DNA from: Symsagittifera roscoffensis
Lineage: Eukaryota > Xenacoelomorpha > Acoela > Convolutidae
NCBI RefSeq assembly: GCF_963678635.1
Contig: NC_087064.1
Location: 44,745,346-44,809,345 of the forward strand
DNA: 64,000 nt
Direction of reading: 5' to 3'
The notes below the pieces were generated by a model. That model did no database searches. It had not been told where the DNA came from and worked only from the letters and a program-made list of their open reading frames with translations. Shown piece after piece: positions 52,341 to 63,480 of the stretch (positions are counted from its first letter, which is position 1; each line of letters opens with the position of its first letter). The translations under genes were made by a program, and so were the position numbers.

Positions 52341-54180
52341 GTTCGACTCATGATTCGACCACGTTCCACTCATGATTCGACCCTGTTCGACTCATGATTC
52401 GACCTCGTTCCACTCATGATTCGACCCTGTTCGACTCATGATTTGACCCTGTTTCACTCATGATTCGACCCAGCTCGAATCTTGATTCGACCCTGTTCGA
52501 CTCATGATTGGACCCGGTTCGACTCATGATTCGAACCTGTTCCACTCAAGATTCGACCCTGTTCGACTCATGATTCGACCCTGTTCGAATTATGACTCGT
52601 CCCTGTTCGACTCATGATTCGACCCTGGTCCACTCTTGATTCGACCCTGTTCGACTCATGATTCAACCCTGCTCGACTCATGATTTGACCCTGTTCCATT
52701 CAAGATCCGACCATGTTTGACTCATGTTTCGACCCTGTTCGACTCATGTTTCGACCCTGTTCCACTCATGATTCGACCCTGTGCGACTCATGATTCGACC
52801 CTGTGCGACTCATGATTCGACCCTGTGCGACTCAAGATTCGACCCTGTTCAAACCATTGTTCGACCCTGTTCGACTCATGATTCGACCCTGTTCGACTTA
52901 TGACTCGTCCCTGTTCGCTGTTCGACTCATGATTCCACAATGATCGACTCATGATTCGACCCTGTTCGACTCATGATTCAACCCTGTTCCACTCATGATT
53001 CGACCCTGTTCGACTCATGATTCGACCACGTTCCACTCATGATTCGACCCTGATCGACTCATGATTCAACCCTGTTCGACTCATGATTCGACCCTGTTTC
53101 ACTCATGATTCGACCCAGCTCGACTCATGATCCGACAATGATCGACTCATGATTCGACCCTGTTCGACTCATGATTCAACCCTGTTCCACTCATGATTCG
53201 ACCCTGTTCGAATCATGATTCGACCACGTTCCTCTCATGATTCGAGCCTGTTCGACTCATGATTCAACCCTGTTCGACTCATGATTCGACCCTGTTTCAC
53301 TCACGATTCGATCCAGCTCAAATCTTGATTCGACCCTGTTCGACTCATGATTGGACCCGGTTCGACTCATGATTCGAACCTGTTCCACTCAACATTCGAC
53401 CCTGTTAGACTGATGATTCGACCCTGTTCGACTTATGACTCGTCCCTGTTCGACTCATGAATCGACCCTGGTCCACTCTTGATTCGACCCTGTTCGACTC
53501 ATGATTCGACCCTGTTCGACTTATGATTCGACCATGATCGACACATGATTCGACCTTGTTCGACTCATGATTCCACCCTGTTCGACTCATGATTCGACCC
53601 TCTTCCACTCATGATTCGACCCTGTTCGACTCATGATTCGACTCTGTTCGACTCATGGTTCGACCCTGTTCGACTCAAGATTCGACCCGGTTCGACTCAT
53701 TATTCGAACCTGTTCCACTCAAGATTCGACCCTGTTCGACTCCTGATTCAACCCTGTTCGACTTATGACTCGACACTGTTCGACTCATGATTCGACCCTG
53801 TTCGACTCATGATTCGACCATGATCGACTCATGATTCGACCCTATTCGACTCATGATTCGACCCTGTTCCACTCATGATTCGACCCGGTTCGACTCATTA
53901 TTCGAACCTGTTCCACTCAAGATTCGACCCTGTTCGACTCCTGATTCGACCCTGTTCGACTTATGACTCGACACTGTTCGACTCATGATTCGACCCTGTT
54001 CGACTCATGATTCGGCCATGATCGACTCATGATTCGACCCTGTTCGACTCATGATTCGACCCTGTTCCACTCATGATTCGACCCTATTCGACTCATAATT
54101 TGACCCCGTTCCATTCAAGATTCGACCCTGTTCAACCCATTATTCGACCCTGTTCGACTGATGATTCGACCCTGTTCGAC

Positions 54181-54860
54181 TCATGATTCGACCATGATCA
54201 ACTCATGATTCGACCCTGTTCGACTCATGAGTCGACCCTGGTCCGCTCTTGATTCGACCCTGTTCGACCCATTTCGACTCATGATTCGACCATGATCGGC
54301 GCATGATTCGACCCTGCTCGACTCATGATTCCACCCTGTTCGCCTCATGATTCGACCCTCTTCCACTCATGATTCGACCCTGTTCGAATCATGATTCGAC
54401 TATGTTCGACTCATGATACGACCCTGTTCGACTCATGATTCGACCATGATCACCTCATGATTCGACCCTGTTCGACTCATGAGTCGACCCTGGTCCGCTC
54501 TTGATTCGACCCTGTTCGACCCATTTCGACTCATGATTCGACCATGATCGGCGCATGATTCGACCCTGCTCGACTCATGATTCCACCCTGTTCGCCTCAT
54601 GATTCGACCCTCTTCCACTCATGACTCGTCCTTGTTCGACTCATGATACGACCCTGTTCGACTCATGATTCGACCATGATCAACTCATGATTCGACCCTG
54701 TTCGACTCATGAGTCGACCCTGGTCCGCTCTTGATTCGACCCTGTTTGACCCAATTCGACTCATGATTCGACCATGATCGGCACATGATTCGACCCTGCT
54801 CGACTCATGATTCCACCCTGTTCGCCTCATGATTCGACCCTCTTCCACTCATGATTCGAC
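54181..54860 (+). repeat. Triplicated 252/230-bp block with a 12-bp-deleted unit
   Basis: The shortened junction GACCCATTTCGACTC (GACCCAATTCGACTC in the third copy) lies at about 54266, 54518 and 54748, spacings of 252 and 230 bp. Each spacing is a multiple of 22 minus 12, because each copy holds a monomer pair that has lost 12 bp. Other shared forms are ACTCATGAGTCGACCCTGG, GTCCGCTCTTG, GATCGGCGCATG or GATCGGCACATG, CTGCTCGACTC, CTGTTCGCCTC and CCCTCTTCCAC. The deletion arose once and spread by duplication. Confidence 0.87.
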
Positions 54861-55510
54861 CCTGTTCGACTCATGATTCGACTCTGTTCGACTCATGGTT
54901 CGATCCTGTTCGACTCATGATTCGACCCGGTTCGACTCATTATTCGAACCTGTTCCAATCAAGATTCGACCCTGTTCGACTCCTGATTCGGCCCTGTTCG
55001 ACTTATGACTCGACACTGTTCGACTCATGATTCGACCCTGTTCGACTCATGATTCGATCATGATCGACTCATGATTCGACCCTGTTCGACTCATGTTTCG
55101 ACCCTGTTCCACTCATGATTCGACCCTGTTCGACCCATTTCGACTCATGATTCGACCATGATCGGCGCATGATTCGACCCTGCTCGACTCATGATTCCAC
55201 CCTGTTCGCCTCATGATTCGACCCTCTTCCACTCATGATTCGACCCTGTTCGACTCATGATTCGACTCTGTTCGACTCATGGTTCGATCCTGTTCGACTC
55301 ATGATTCGACCCGGTTCGACTCATTATTCGAACCTGTTCCAATCAAGATTCGACCCTGTTCGACTCCTGATTCGGCCCTGTTCGACTTATGACTCGACAC
55401 TGTTCGACTCATGATTCGACCCTGTTCGACTCATGATTCGATCATGATCGACTCATGATTCGACCCTGTTCGACTCATGTTTCGACCCTGTTCCACTCAT
55501 GATTCGACCC
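54750..55510 (+). repeat. 384-bp duplicate of the 12-bp-deleted block
   Basis: The deleted junction recurs at 55132, 384 bp after the third copy of the triplication (18 monomers minus 12 bp). Both segments run from it through GATCGGC-type, CTGCTCGACTCATGATTCC, CTGTTCGCCTC and CCCTCTTCCAC units, GGTTCGATCCTG, CCCGGTTCGACTCATTATT, TTCCAATCAAG, ACTCCTGATTCGGCCC and CGATCATGATCG. The TTCCAATCAAG variant, near 54953 and 55337, is a good private marker for this pair. Confidence 0.83.
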
Positions 55511-58165
55511 TGATCGACTCATGATTTGACCCCGTTCCACTCATGATTCGACCCTGTTCGACTCATGATTCAAGCCTGTTCGACTCATGATTCGACACTG
55601 TTTCACTCATGATTCGACCCAGCTCGAATTTTGATTCGACCCTGATCGACTCATGATTCGAACCTGTTCCACTCAAGATTCGACCCTGTTCGACTCATGA
55701 TTCGACCCTGTTCGACCTATGACTCGTCCCTGTTCGACTCATGATTCAACCCTGGTTCACTCTTGATTCCACCCTGTTCGACTCATGATTCAACCCTGCT
55801 CGACTCATGATTTGACCCTGTTCGCCTCATGATTCGACCCTCTTCCACTCATGATTCGACCCTGATCGACTCATGATTCGACTCTGTTCGACTCATGGTT
55901 CGATCCTGTTCGACTCATGATTCGACCCGCTTCGACTCATTATTCGAACCTGTTCCACTCAAGATTCGACCCTGTTCGACTCCTGATTCGGCCCTGTTCG
56001 ACTTATGACTCGACACTGTTCGACTCATGATTCGACCCTGTTCGACTCATGATTCGATCATGATCGACTCATGATTCGACCCTGTTCGACTCATGATTCG
56101 ACCCTGTTCCACTCATGATTCGACCCTGTTCGACTCATGATTTGACCCCGTTCCACTCATGATTCGACCCTGTTCGACTCATGATTCAACCCTGTTCGAC
56201 TCATGATTCGACACTGTTTCACTCATGATTCGACCCAGCTCGAATCTTGATTCAACCCTGTTTGACTCATGATTGGACCCGGTTCGACTCATGATTCGAA
56301 CCTGTTCCACTCAAGATTCGACCCTGTTCGACTCATGATTCGACCCTGTTCGACTTATGACTCGTCCCTGTTCGACTCATGATTCGACCCTGGTCCACTC
56401 TTGATTCGACCCTGTTCGACTCTTGATTCAACCCTGCTCGACTCATGATTTGACCCTGTTCCATTCAAGATTCGACCCTGTCTGACTCATGTTTCGACCC
56501 TGTTCGACTTATGACTCGACACTGTTCGACTCATGATTCGACCCTGTTCGACTCATGATTCGACCATGATCGACTCATGATTCGACCCTGTTCGATTCAT
56601 GATTCGATCATGATCGACTCATGATTCGACCCTGTTCGACTCATGTTTCGACCCTGTTCCACTCATGATTCGACCCTGTTCGACCCATTTCGACTCATGA
56701 TTCGACCATGATCGGCGCATGATTCGACCCTGCTCGACTCATGATTCCACCCTGTTCGCCTCATGATTCGACCCTCTTCCACTCATGATTCGACCCTGTT
56801 CGACTCATGATTCGACTCTGTTCGACTCATGGTTCGATCCTGTTCGACTCATGATTCGACCCGGTTCGACTCATTATTCGAACCTGTTCCAATCAAGATT
56901 AGACCCTGTTCGACTCCTGATTCGGCCCTGTTCGACTTATGACTCGACACTGTTCGACTCATGATTCGACCCTGTTCGACTCATGATTCGATCATGATCG
57001 ACTCATGATTCGACCCTGTTCGACTCATGTTTCGACCCTGTTCCACTCATGATTCGACCCTGATCGACTCATGATTTGACCCCGTTCCACTCATGATTCG
57101 ACCCTGTTCGACTCATGATTCAAGCCTGTTCGACTCATGATTCGACACTGTTTCACTCATGATTCGACCCAGCTCGAATCTTGATTCGACCCTGTCTGAC
57201 TCATGATTGGACCCGGTTCGACTCATGATTCGAACCTGTTCCACTCAAGATTCAACCCTGTTCGACTCATGATTCGACCCTGTTCGACCTATGACTCGTC
57301 CCTGTTCGACTCATGATTCAACTCTGGTTCACTCTTGATTCCACCCTGTTCGACTCATGATTCAACCCTGCTCGACTCATGATTTGACCCTGTTCGCCTC
57401 ATGATTCGACCCTCTTCCACTCATGATTCGACCCTGATCGACTCATGATTCGACTCTGTTCGACTCATGGTTCGATCCTGTTCGACTCATGATTCGACCC
57501 GCTTCGACTCATTATTCGAACCTGTTCCACTCAAGATTCGACCCTGTTCGACTCCTGATTCGGCCCTGTTCGACTTATGACTCGACACTGTTCGACTCAT
57601 GATTCGACCCTGTTCGACTCATGATTCGATCATGATCGACTCATGATTCGACCCTGTTCGACTCATGATTCGACCCTGTTCCACTCATGATTCGACCCTG
57701 TTCGACTCATGATTTGACCCCGTTCCACTCATGATTCGACCCTGCTCGACTCATGATTCAACCCTGTTCGACTCATGATTCGACACTGTTTCACTCATGA
57801 TTCGACCCAACTCGAATCTTGATTCAACCCTGTTTGACTCATGATTGGACCCGGTTCGACTCATGATTCGAACCTGTTCCACTCAAGATTCGACCCTGTT
57901 CGACTCATGATTCGACCCTGTTCGACTTATGACTCTTCCCTGTTCGACTCATGATTCGACCCTGGTCCACTCTTGATTCGACCCTGTTCGACTCTTGATT
58001 CAACCCTGCTCGACTCATGATTTGACCCTGTTCCATTCAAGATTCGACCCTGTCTGACTCATGTTTCGACCCTGTTCGACTTATGACTCGACACTGTTCG
58101 ACTCATGATTCGACCCTGTTCGACTCATGATTCGACCATGATCGACTCATGATTCGACCCTGTTC
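55020..58165 (+). repeat. 1550-bp tandem duplication
   Basis: The 12-bp-deleted junction (CCCATTTCG at 55134 and 56684) and the private form ATTCAAGCCTG (CAAGCC at 55571 and 57121) are both offset by 1550 bp, 71 monomers minus the 12-bp deletion. Later markers such as CTGTCTGACTCATGTTTCG (about 56480 and 58052) are offset by 1572 bp because copy 2 keeps one more monomer near 57190, where copy 1 joins CCTGATCGACTC directly to GAACCTGTTCC. Copies are about 55020-56600 and 56600-58165. Confidence 0.87.
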
Positions 58166-58249
58166 GACTCATGATTCGACCCTGCTCCACTCATGATTCG
58201 ACCCTGTTCGACTCATGATTTGACCCTGTTCCACTCATGATTCGACCCT

Positions 58250-58480
58250 GTTCGACGACTCATGATTCAACCCTGTTCGACTCATTATTCGACACTGCTT
58301 CACTCATGATTCGACCCAGCTCGAATCTTGACTCGACCCTGTTCGACTCATGATTGGACCCGGTTCGACTCATGATTCGAACCTGTTCCACTCAAGATTC
58401 GACCCTGTTCGCCTCATGATTTGACCTCGTTCCACTCATGATTCGACCCTGTTCGACGACTCATGATTCAACCCTGTTCG
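58250..58480 (+). repeat. 25-bp expanded units, duplicated 201 bp apart
   Basis: CTGTTCGACGACTCATG, with three extra bases (a doubled CGA/GAC triplet), occurs with TTCGACGAC at 58251 and 58452. The 201-bp spacing is nine monomers plus the 3-bp insertion. The block between them holds ATTCAACCC, a CTGCTTCACTC or CTGTTTCACTC unit, CCCAGCTCGAATCTTG and ATTGGACCCGG in the same order. These are the only in-frame triplet insertions I noticed in the window. Confidence 0.8.
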
Positions 58481-59899
58481 ACTCATGATTCGACACTGTT
58501 TCACTCATGATTCGACCCAGCTCGAATCTTGATTCGACCCTGTTCGACTCATGATTGGACCCGGTTCGACTCATGATTCGAACATGTTCCACTCAAGATT
58601 CGACCCTGTTCGATTCATGATTCGACCCTGTTCGACTTATGACTCGTCCCTGTTCGACTCATGATTCGACCCTGGTCCACTCTTGATTCGACCCTGTTCG
58701 ACTCATGATTCGACCCTGTTCGACTCATGATTCGACCATGGTCGACGCATGATTCGACCCTGTTCGACTCATGATTCCACCCTGTTCGCCTCATGATTCG
58801 ACCCTCTTCCACTCATGATTCGACCCTGTCCGACTCATGATTCGACTCTGTTCGACTCATGTTTCGACCCTGTTCGACTCATGATTCGACCCGGTTCGAC
58901 TCATTATTCGAACCTGTTCCACTCAAGATTTGACCCTGTTCGACTCCTGATTCGACCCTGTTCGACTTATGACTCGACACTGTTCGACTCATGATTCGAC
59001 CCTGTTCGACTCATGATTCGACCATGATCGACTCATGATTCTACCCTGTTCGACTCATGATTCGACCCTGTTCCACTCATGATTCGACCCTGTTCGACTC
59101 ATGATTTGACCCCGTTCCACTCATGTTTCGACCCTGTTCGACTCATGATTCGACACCGTTCCACTCATGATTCGACCCTGTTCGACTCATGATTCGACCC
59201 TGTTCGACTCATGATTCGACCCTGTTCGACTCATGATCCGACCCTGTTCGACTCATGATTCAACCATGGTCGACTCATGATTCGACCCTGTTCGACTCAT
59301 GATTTGACCCTGTTCCACTCATGATTCGACCCTGTTCCACTCATGATTCGACCCAGCTCGAATCTTGATTCGACCCTGTTCGACTCATGATTGGACCCGG
59401 TTCGACTCATGATTCGAACCTGTTCCACTCAAGATTCGACCCTGTTCGACTCATGATTTGACCCCGTTCCACTCATGATTCGACCCTGTTCGACTCATGA
59501 TTCGACCCTGTTCGATTCATGATTCAACCATGGTCGACTCATGATTCGACCCTGTTCGACTCATGATTCGACCCTGTTCGACTCATGATTCGACCCTGTT
59601 CCACTCATGATTCCACCCAGCTCGAATCTTGATTCGACCCTAATCGACTCATGATTGGACCCGGTTCGACTCATGATTCGAACCTGTTGCACTCAAGATT
59701 CGACCCTGTTCGACTCATGATTTGACCCCGTTCCACTCATGAGTCGACCCTGTTCGACTCATGATTCAACCCTGTTCGACTCATGATTCGACACTGTTTC
59801 ACTCATGATTCGACCCAGCTCGAATCTTGATTCGACCCTGTTCGACTCATGATTGGACCCGGTTCGACTCATGATTCGAACCTGTTCCACTCAAGATTC

Positions 59900-60838
59900 G
59901 ACCCTGTTCGACTCATGATTCGACCCTGTTCGACTTATGACTCGTCCCTGTTCGACTCATGATTCGACCCTGGTCCACTCTTGATTCGACCCTGTTCGAC
60001 TCATGATTCGACCCTGTTCGACTCATGATTCGACCATGGTCGACGCATGATTCGACCCTGTTCGACTCATGATTTGACTCTGTTCGACTCATGGTTCGAC
60101 CCTCTTCCACTCATGATTCGACCCTGTTCGACTCATGATTTGACTCTGTTCGACTCATGGTTCGACCCTGTTCGACTCATGATTCGACCCGGTTCGACTC
60201 ATTATTCGAACCTGTTCCACTCAAGATTCGACCCTGTTCGACTCCTGATTCGACCCTGTTCGACTTATGACTCGACACTGTTCGACTCATGGTTCGACCC
60301 TGTTCGACTCATGATTCGACCATGATCGACTCATGATTCGACCCTGTTCGACTCATGATTCGACCCTGTTCCACTCATGATTCGACCCTGTTCGACTCAT
60401 GATTTGACCCCGTTCCACTCATGATTCGACCCTGTTCGACTCATGATTTGACCCCGTTCCACTCATGATTCGACCCTGTTCGACTCATGATTCAACCCTG
60501 TTCGACTCATGATTCGACACTGTTTCACTCATGATTCGACCCAGCTCGAATCTTGATTCGACCCTGTTCGACTCATGATTGGACCCGGTTCGACTAATGA
60601 TTCGAACCTGTTCCACTCAAGATTCGAACCTGTTCGACTCATGATTCGACCCTGTTCGACTTATGACTCGTCCCTGTTCGACTCATGATTCGACCCTGGT
60701 CCACTCTTGATTCGACCCTATTCGACTCATGATTCAACCCTACTCGACTCATGATTCGACCATGGTCGACGCATGATTCGACCCTGTTCGACTCATGATT
60801 CCACCCTGTTCGCCTCATGATTCGACCCTCTTCCACTC
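59900..60838 (+). repeat. 726-bp-offset HOR copies
   Basis: Matching runs at about 59913-60110 and 60639-60836 are 726 bp apart (33 monomers). Both carry CGACTTATGACTCGTCCC, CTGGTCCACTCTTG, a CCATGGTCGACGCATG unit and CCCTCTTCCAC. A related copy lies at 58615-58812. In the first copy the CTGTTCGCCTC unit is replaced by GATTTGACTCTG and a GGTTCGACC unit, showing a patchwork conversion. Confidence 0.78.
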
Positions 60839-61797
60839 ATGGTTCGACCCTGTTCGACTCATGATTCGACCCGGTTCGACTCATTATTCGAACCTGTTCC
60901 ACTCAAGATTCGACCCTGTTCGACTCCTGATTCGACCCTGTTCGACTTATGACTCCACACTGTTCGACTCATGATTCGACCCTGTTCGACTCATGATTCG
61001 ACCATGATCGACTCATGATTCGACCCTGTTCGACTCATGATTCGACCCTGTTCCACTCATGATTCGACCCTGTTCGACTCATGATTTGACCCCGTTCCAC
61101 TCATGATTCGACCCTGTTCGACTCATGATTTGACCCCGTTCCACTCATGATTCGACCCTGTTCGACTCATGATTCAACCCTGTTCGACTCATGATTCGAC
61201 ACTGTTTCACTCATGATTCGACCCAGCTCGAATCTTGATTCGACCCTGTTCGACTCATGATTGGACCCGGTTCGACTAATGATTCGAACCTGTTCCACTC
61301 AAGATTCGACCCTCTTCCACTCATGGTTCGACCCTGTTCGACTCATGATTCCACCCGGTTCGACTCATTATTCGAACCTGTTCCACTCAAGATTCGACCC
61401 TGTTCGACTCCTGATTCGACCCTGTTCGACTTATGACTCCACACTGTTCGACTCATGATTCGACCCTGTTCGACTCATGATTCGACCATGATCGACTCAT
61501 GATTCGACCCTGTTCGACTCATGATTCGACCCTGTTCCACTCATGATTCGACCCTGTTCGACTCATGATTTGACCCCGTTCCACTCATGATTCGACCCTG
61601 TTCGACTCATGATTTGACCCCGTTCCACTCATGATTCGACCCTGTTCGACTCATGATTCAACCCTGTTCGACTCATGATTCGACACTGTTTCACTCATGA
61701 TTCGACCCAGCTCGAATCTTGATTCGACCCTGTTCGACTCATGATTGGACCCGGTTCGACTAATGATTCGAACCTGTTCCACTCAAGATTCGACCCT
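60831..61797 (+). repeat. 484-bp (22-monomer) tandem duplication
   Basis: Copy 1 is 60831-61314 and copy 2 is 61315-61797 or so. Both open with TTCCACTCATGGTTCG and contain the private form CGACTTATGACTCCACACTG, two GATTTGACCCCG units, ATTCGACACTGTTTCAC and ACCCGGTTCGACTAATG. The only clear difference seen is ATTCGACCCGG in copy 1 against ATTCCACCCGG in copy 2. The junction at 61314 joins a late unit to CCCTCTTCCAC, which marks the crossover. Confidence 0.87.
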
Positions 61798-62199
61798 GTT
61801 CGACTCATGATTCGACCCTGTTCGACTTATGACTCGTCCCTGTTCGACTCATGATTCGACCCTGGTCCACTCTTGATTCGACCCTATTCGACTCATGATT
61901 CAACCCTGCTCGACTCATGATTTGACCCTGTTCCATTCAAGATTCGACCCTGTTCGACTCATGATTCGACCCTGTTCGACTTATGACTCGTCCCTGTTCG
62001 ACTCATGATTCGACCCTGGTCCACTCTTGATTAGACCCTGTTCGACTTATGATTCAACCCTGCTCGACTCATGATTTGACCCTGTTCCACTCAAGATTCG
62101 ACCCTGTTCGAATCATGATTCGACCCTGTTCGACTTATGACTCGTCCCTGTTCGACTCATGATTCGACCATGTTCGACTCATGAATCGACCATGATCGA

Positions 62200-62815
62200 C
62201 TCATGATTCGACCCTGTTCGACTCATGATTTTACCCTGTTCCACTCATGATTCGACCCTGTTCGACTCATGATTCGACCATGTTCGACTCAAGATTCGAC
62301 CCTGTTCGACTCATGATTCGACCCTGTTCGACTTATGACTCGTCCCTGTTCGACTCATGATTCGACCCTGGTCCAATCATGATTCAACCCTGCTCGACTC
62401 ATGATTCGACCCTGTCTGACTCATGTTTCGACCCTGTTTGACTCATGTTTCGACTCTGTTCGACTCATGATTCGACCCTGTTCGACTCATGACTCGACCA
62501 TGTTCGACTCATGATTCGACCCTGTTCGACTCAAGATTCGACCCTGTTCAACCCATGATTCGACCCTGTTCGACTCATGATTCGGTCCTGTTCGACTCTA
62601 TCGACCCTGTTCGACTTATGATTCGACCCTGTTCCACTCATGATTCGACCTGTTCGACTCATTATTAGACACTGTTCGACTCATGATTCGACTCTGTTCC
62701 ACTCATGATTCGACCCTGTGCGACTCATAATTCGACCTTGTTCGACTAATTATTCGACCCTGTTCGACTAGTGATTCGACCCCATTCGACTCATGGTTTG
62801 ACCCTGTTCCACTCA
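62200..62815 (+). repeat. Degenerate, indel-rich stretch of the array
   Basis: Monomers here diverge more than in the neighbouring blocks: ATTTTACCC, CGGTCCTG, GACTCTATCGACC (an internal loss near 62597), GACCTGTTCG near 62650, CATTATTAGACACTG, CTAATTATTCG and ACTAGTGATTCGACCCCA. No clear HOR copy is present. It looks like older array sequence left between two recently amplified blocks. Confidence 0.7.
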
Positions 62816-63480
62816 TGATTCGACCCTGTTCGACTCATGATTCGAACCTGTGCGACTCATGGTTAGACCCTTTTCGAATCATGATTCGACCCTGTTCCAC
62901 TCATGATTCGACCCTGTTTGACTCATGTGTCAACCCTGTTCGACTCCTGATTCGACCCCGTTCCACTCATGATTCGAACCTGTGCGACTCATGTTTCGAC
63001 CCTGTTCGACTCATGTTTCGACCCTGTTCGACTCTTGATTCGACCCTGTTCGACTCATGATTCGACCCCGTTCGACTCATGGTTTGACCCTGTTCCACTC
63101 ATGATTCGACCCTGTTCGACTCATGATTCGACCCTGTTCCACTCATGGTTAGACCCTGTTCGAATCATGATTCGACCCTGTTCCACTCATGATTCGACCC
63201 TGTTTGACTCATGATTCGAACCTGTGCGACTCATGGTTAGACCCTTTTCGAATCATGATTCGACCCTGTTCCACTCATGATTCGACCCTGTTTGACTCAT
63301 GTGTCAACCCTGTTCAACTCCTGATTCGACCCCGTTCCACTCATGATTCGAACCTGTGCGACTCATGTTTCGACCCTGTTCGACTCATGTTTCGACCCTG
63401 TTCGACTCTTGATTCGACCCTGTTCGACTCATGATTCGACCCCGTTCGACTCATGGTTTGACCCTGTTCCACTCAAGATT
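62815..63480 (+). repeat. 374-bp (17-monomer) tandem duplication
   Basis: TTCGAACCTGTGCGACTC at 62841 and 63215, ATGGTTAGACCCTTTTCG, CATGTGTCAACCC and ACTCCTGATTCGACCCCG are each repeated 374 bp apart. Copy 2 differs by a substitution near 63316 (CTGTTCAACTCC against CTGTTCGACTCC). Copy 1 is about 62815-63188 and copy 2 about 63189-63470, which then joins a CGACTTATGACTCGTCCC block. Confidence 0.87.

Noticed and set aside
62815-63434. Three overlapping 81-codon ORFs on the + strand
   Set aside because: They are 15 + 3 x 22 residues, exactly the length class expected when three successive in-frame TGA codons are lost. Two of them are copies made by the 374-bp duplication.
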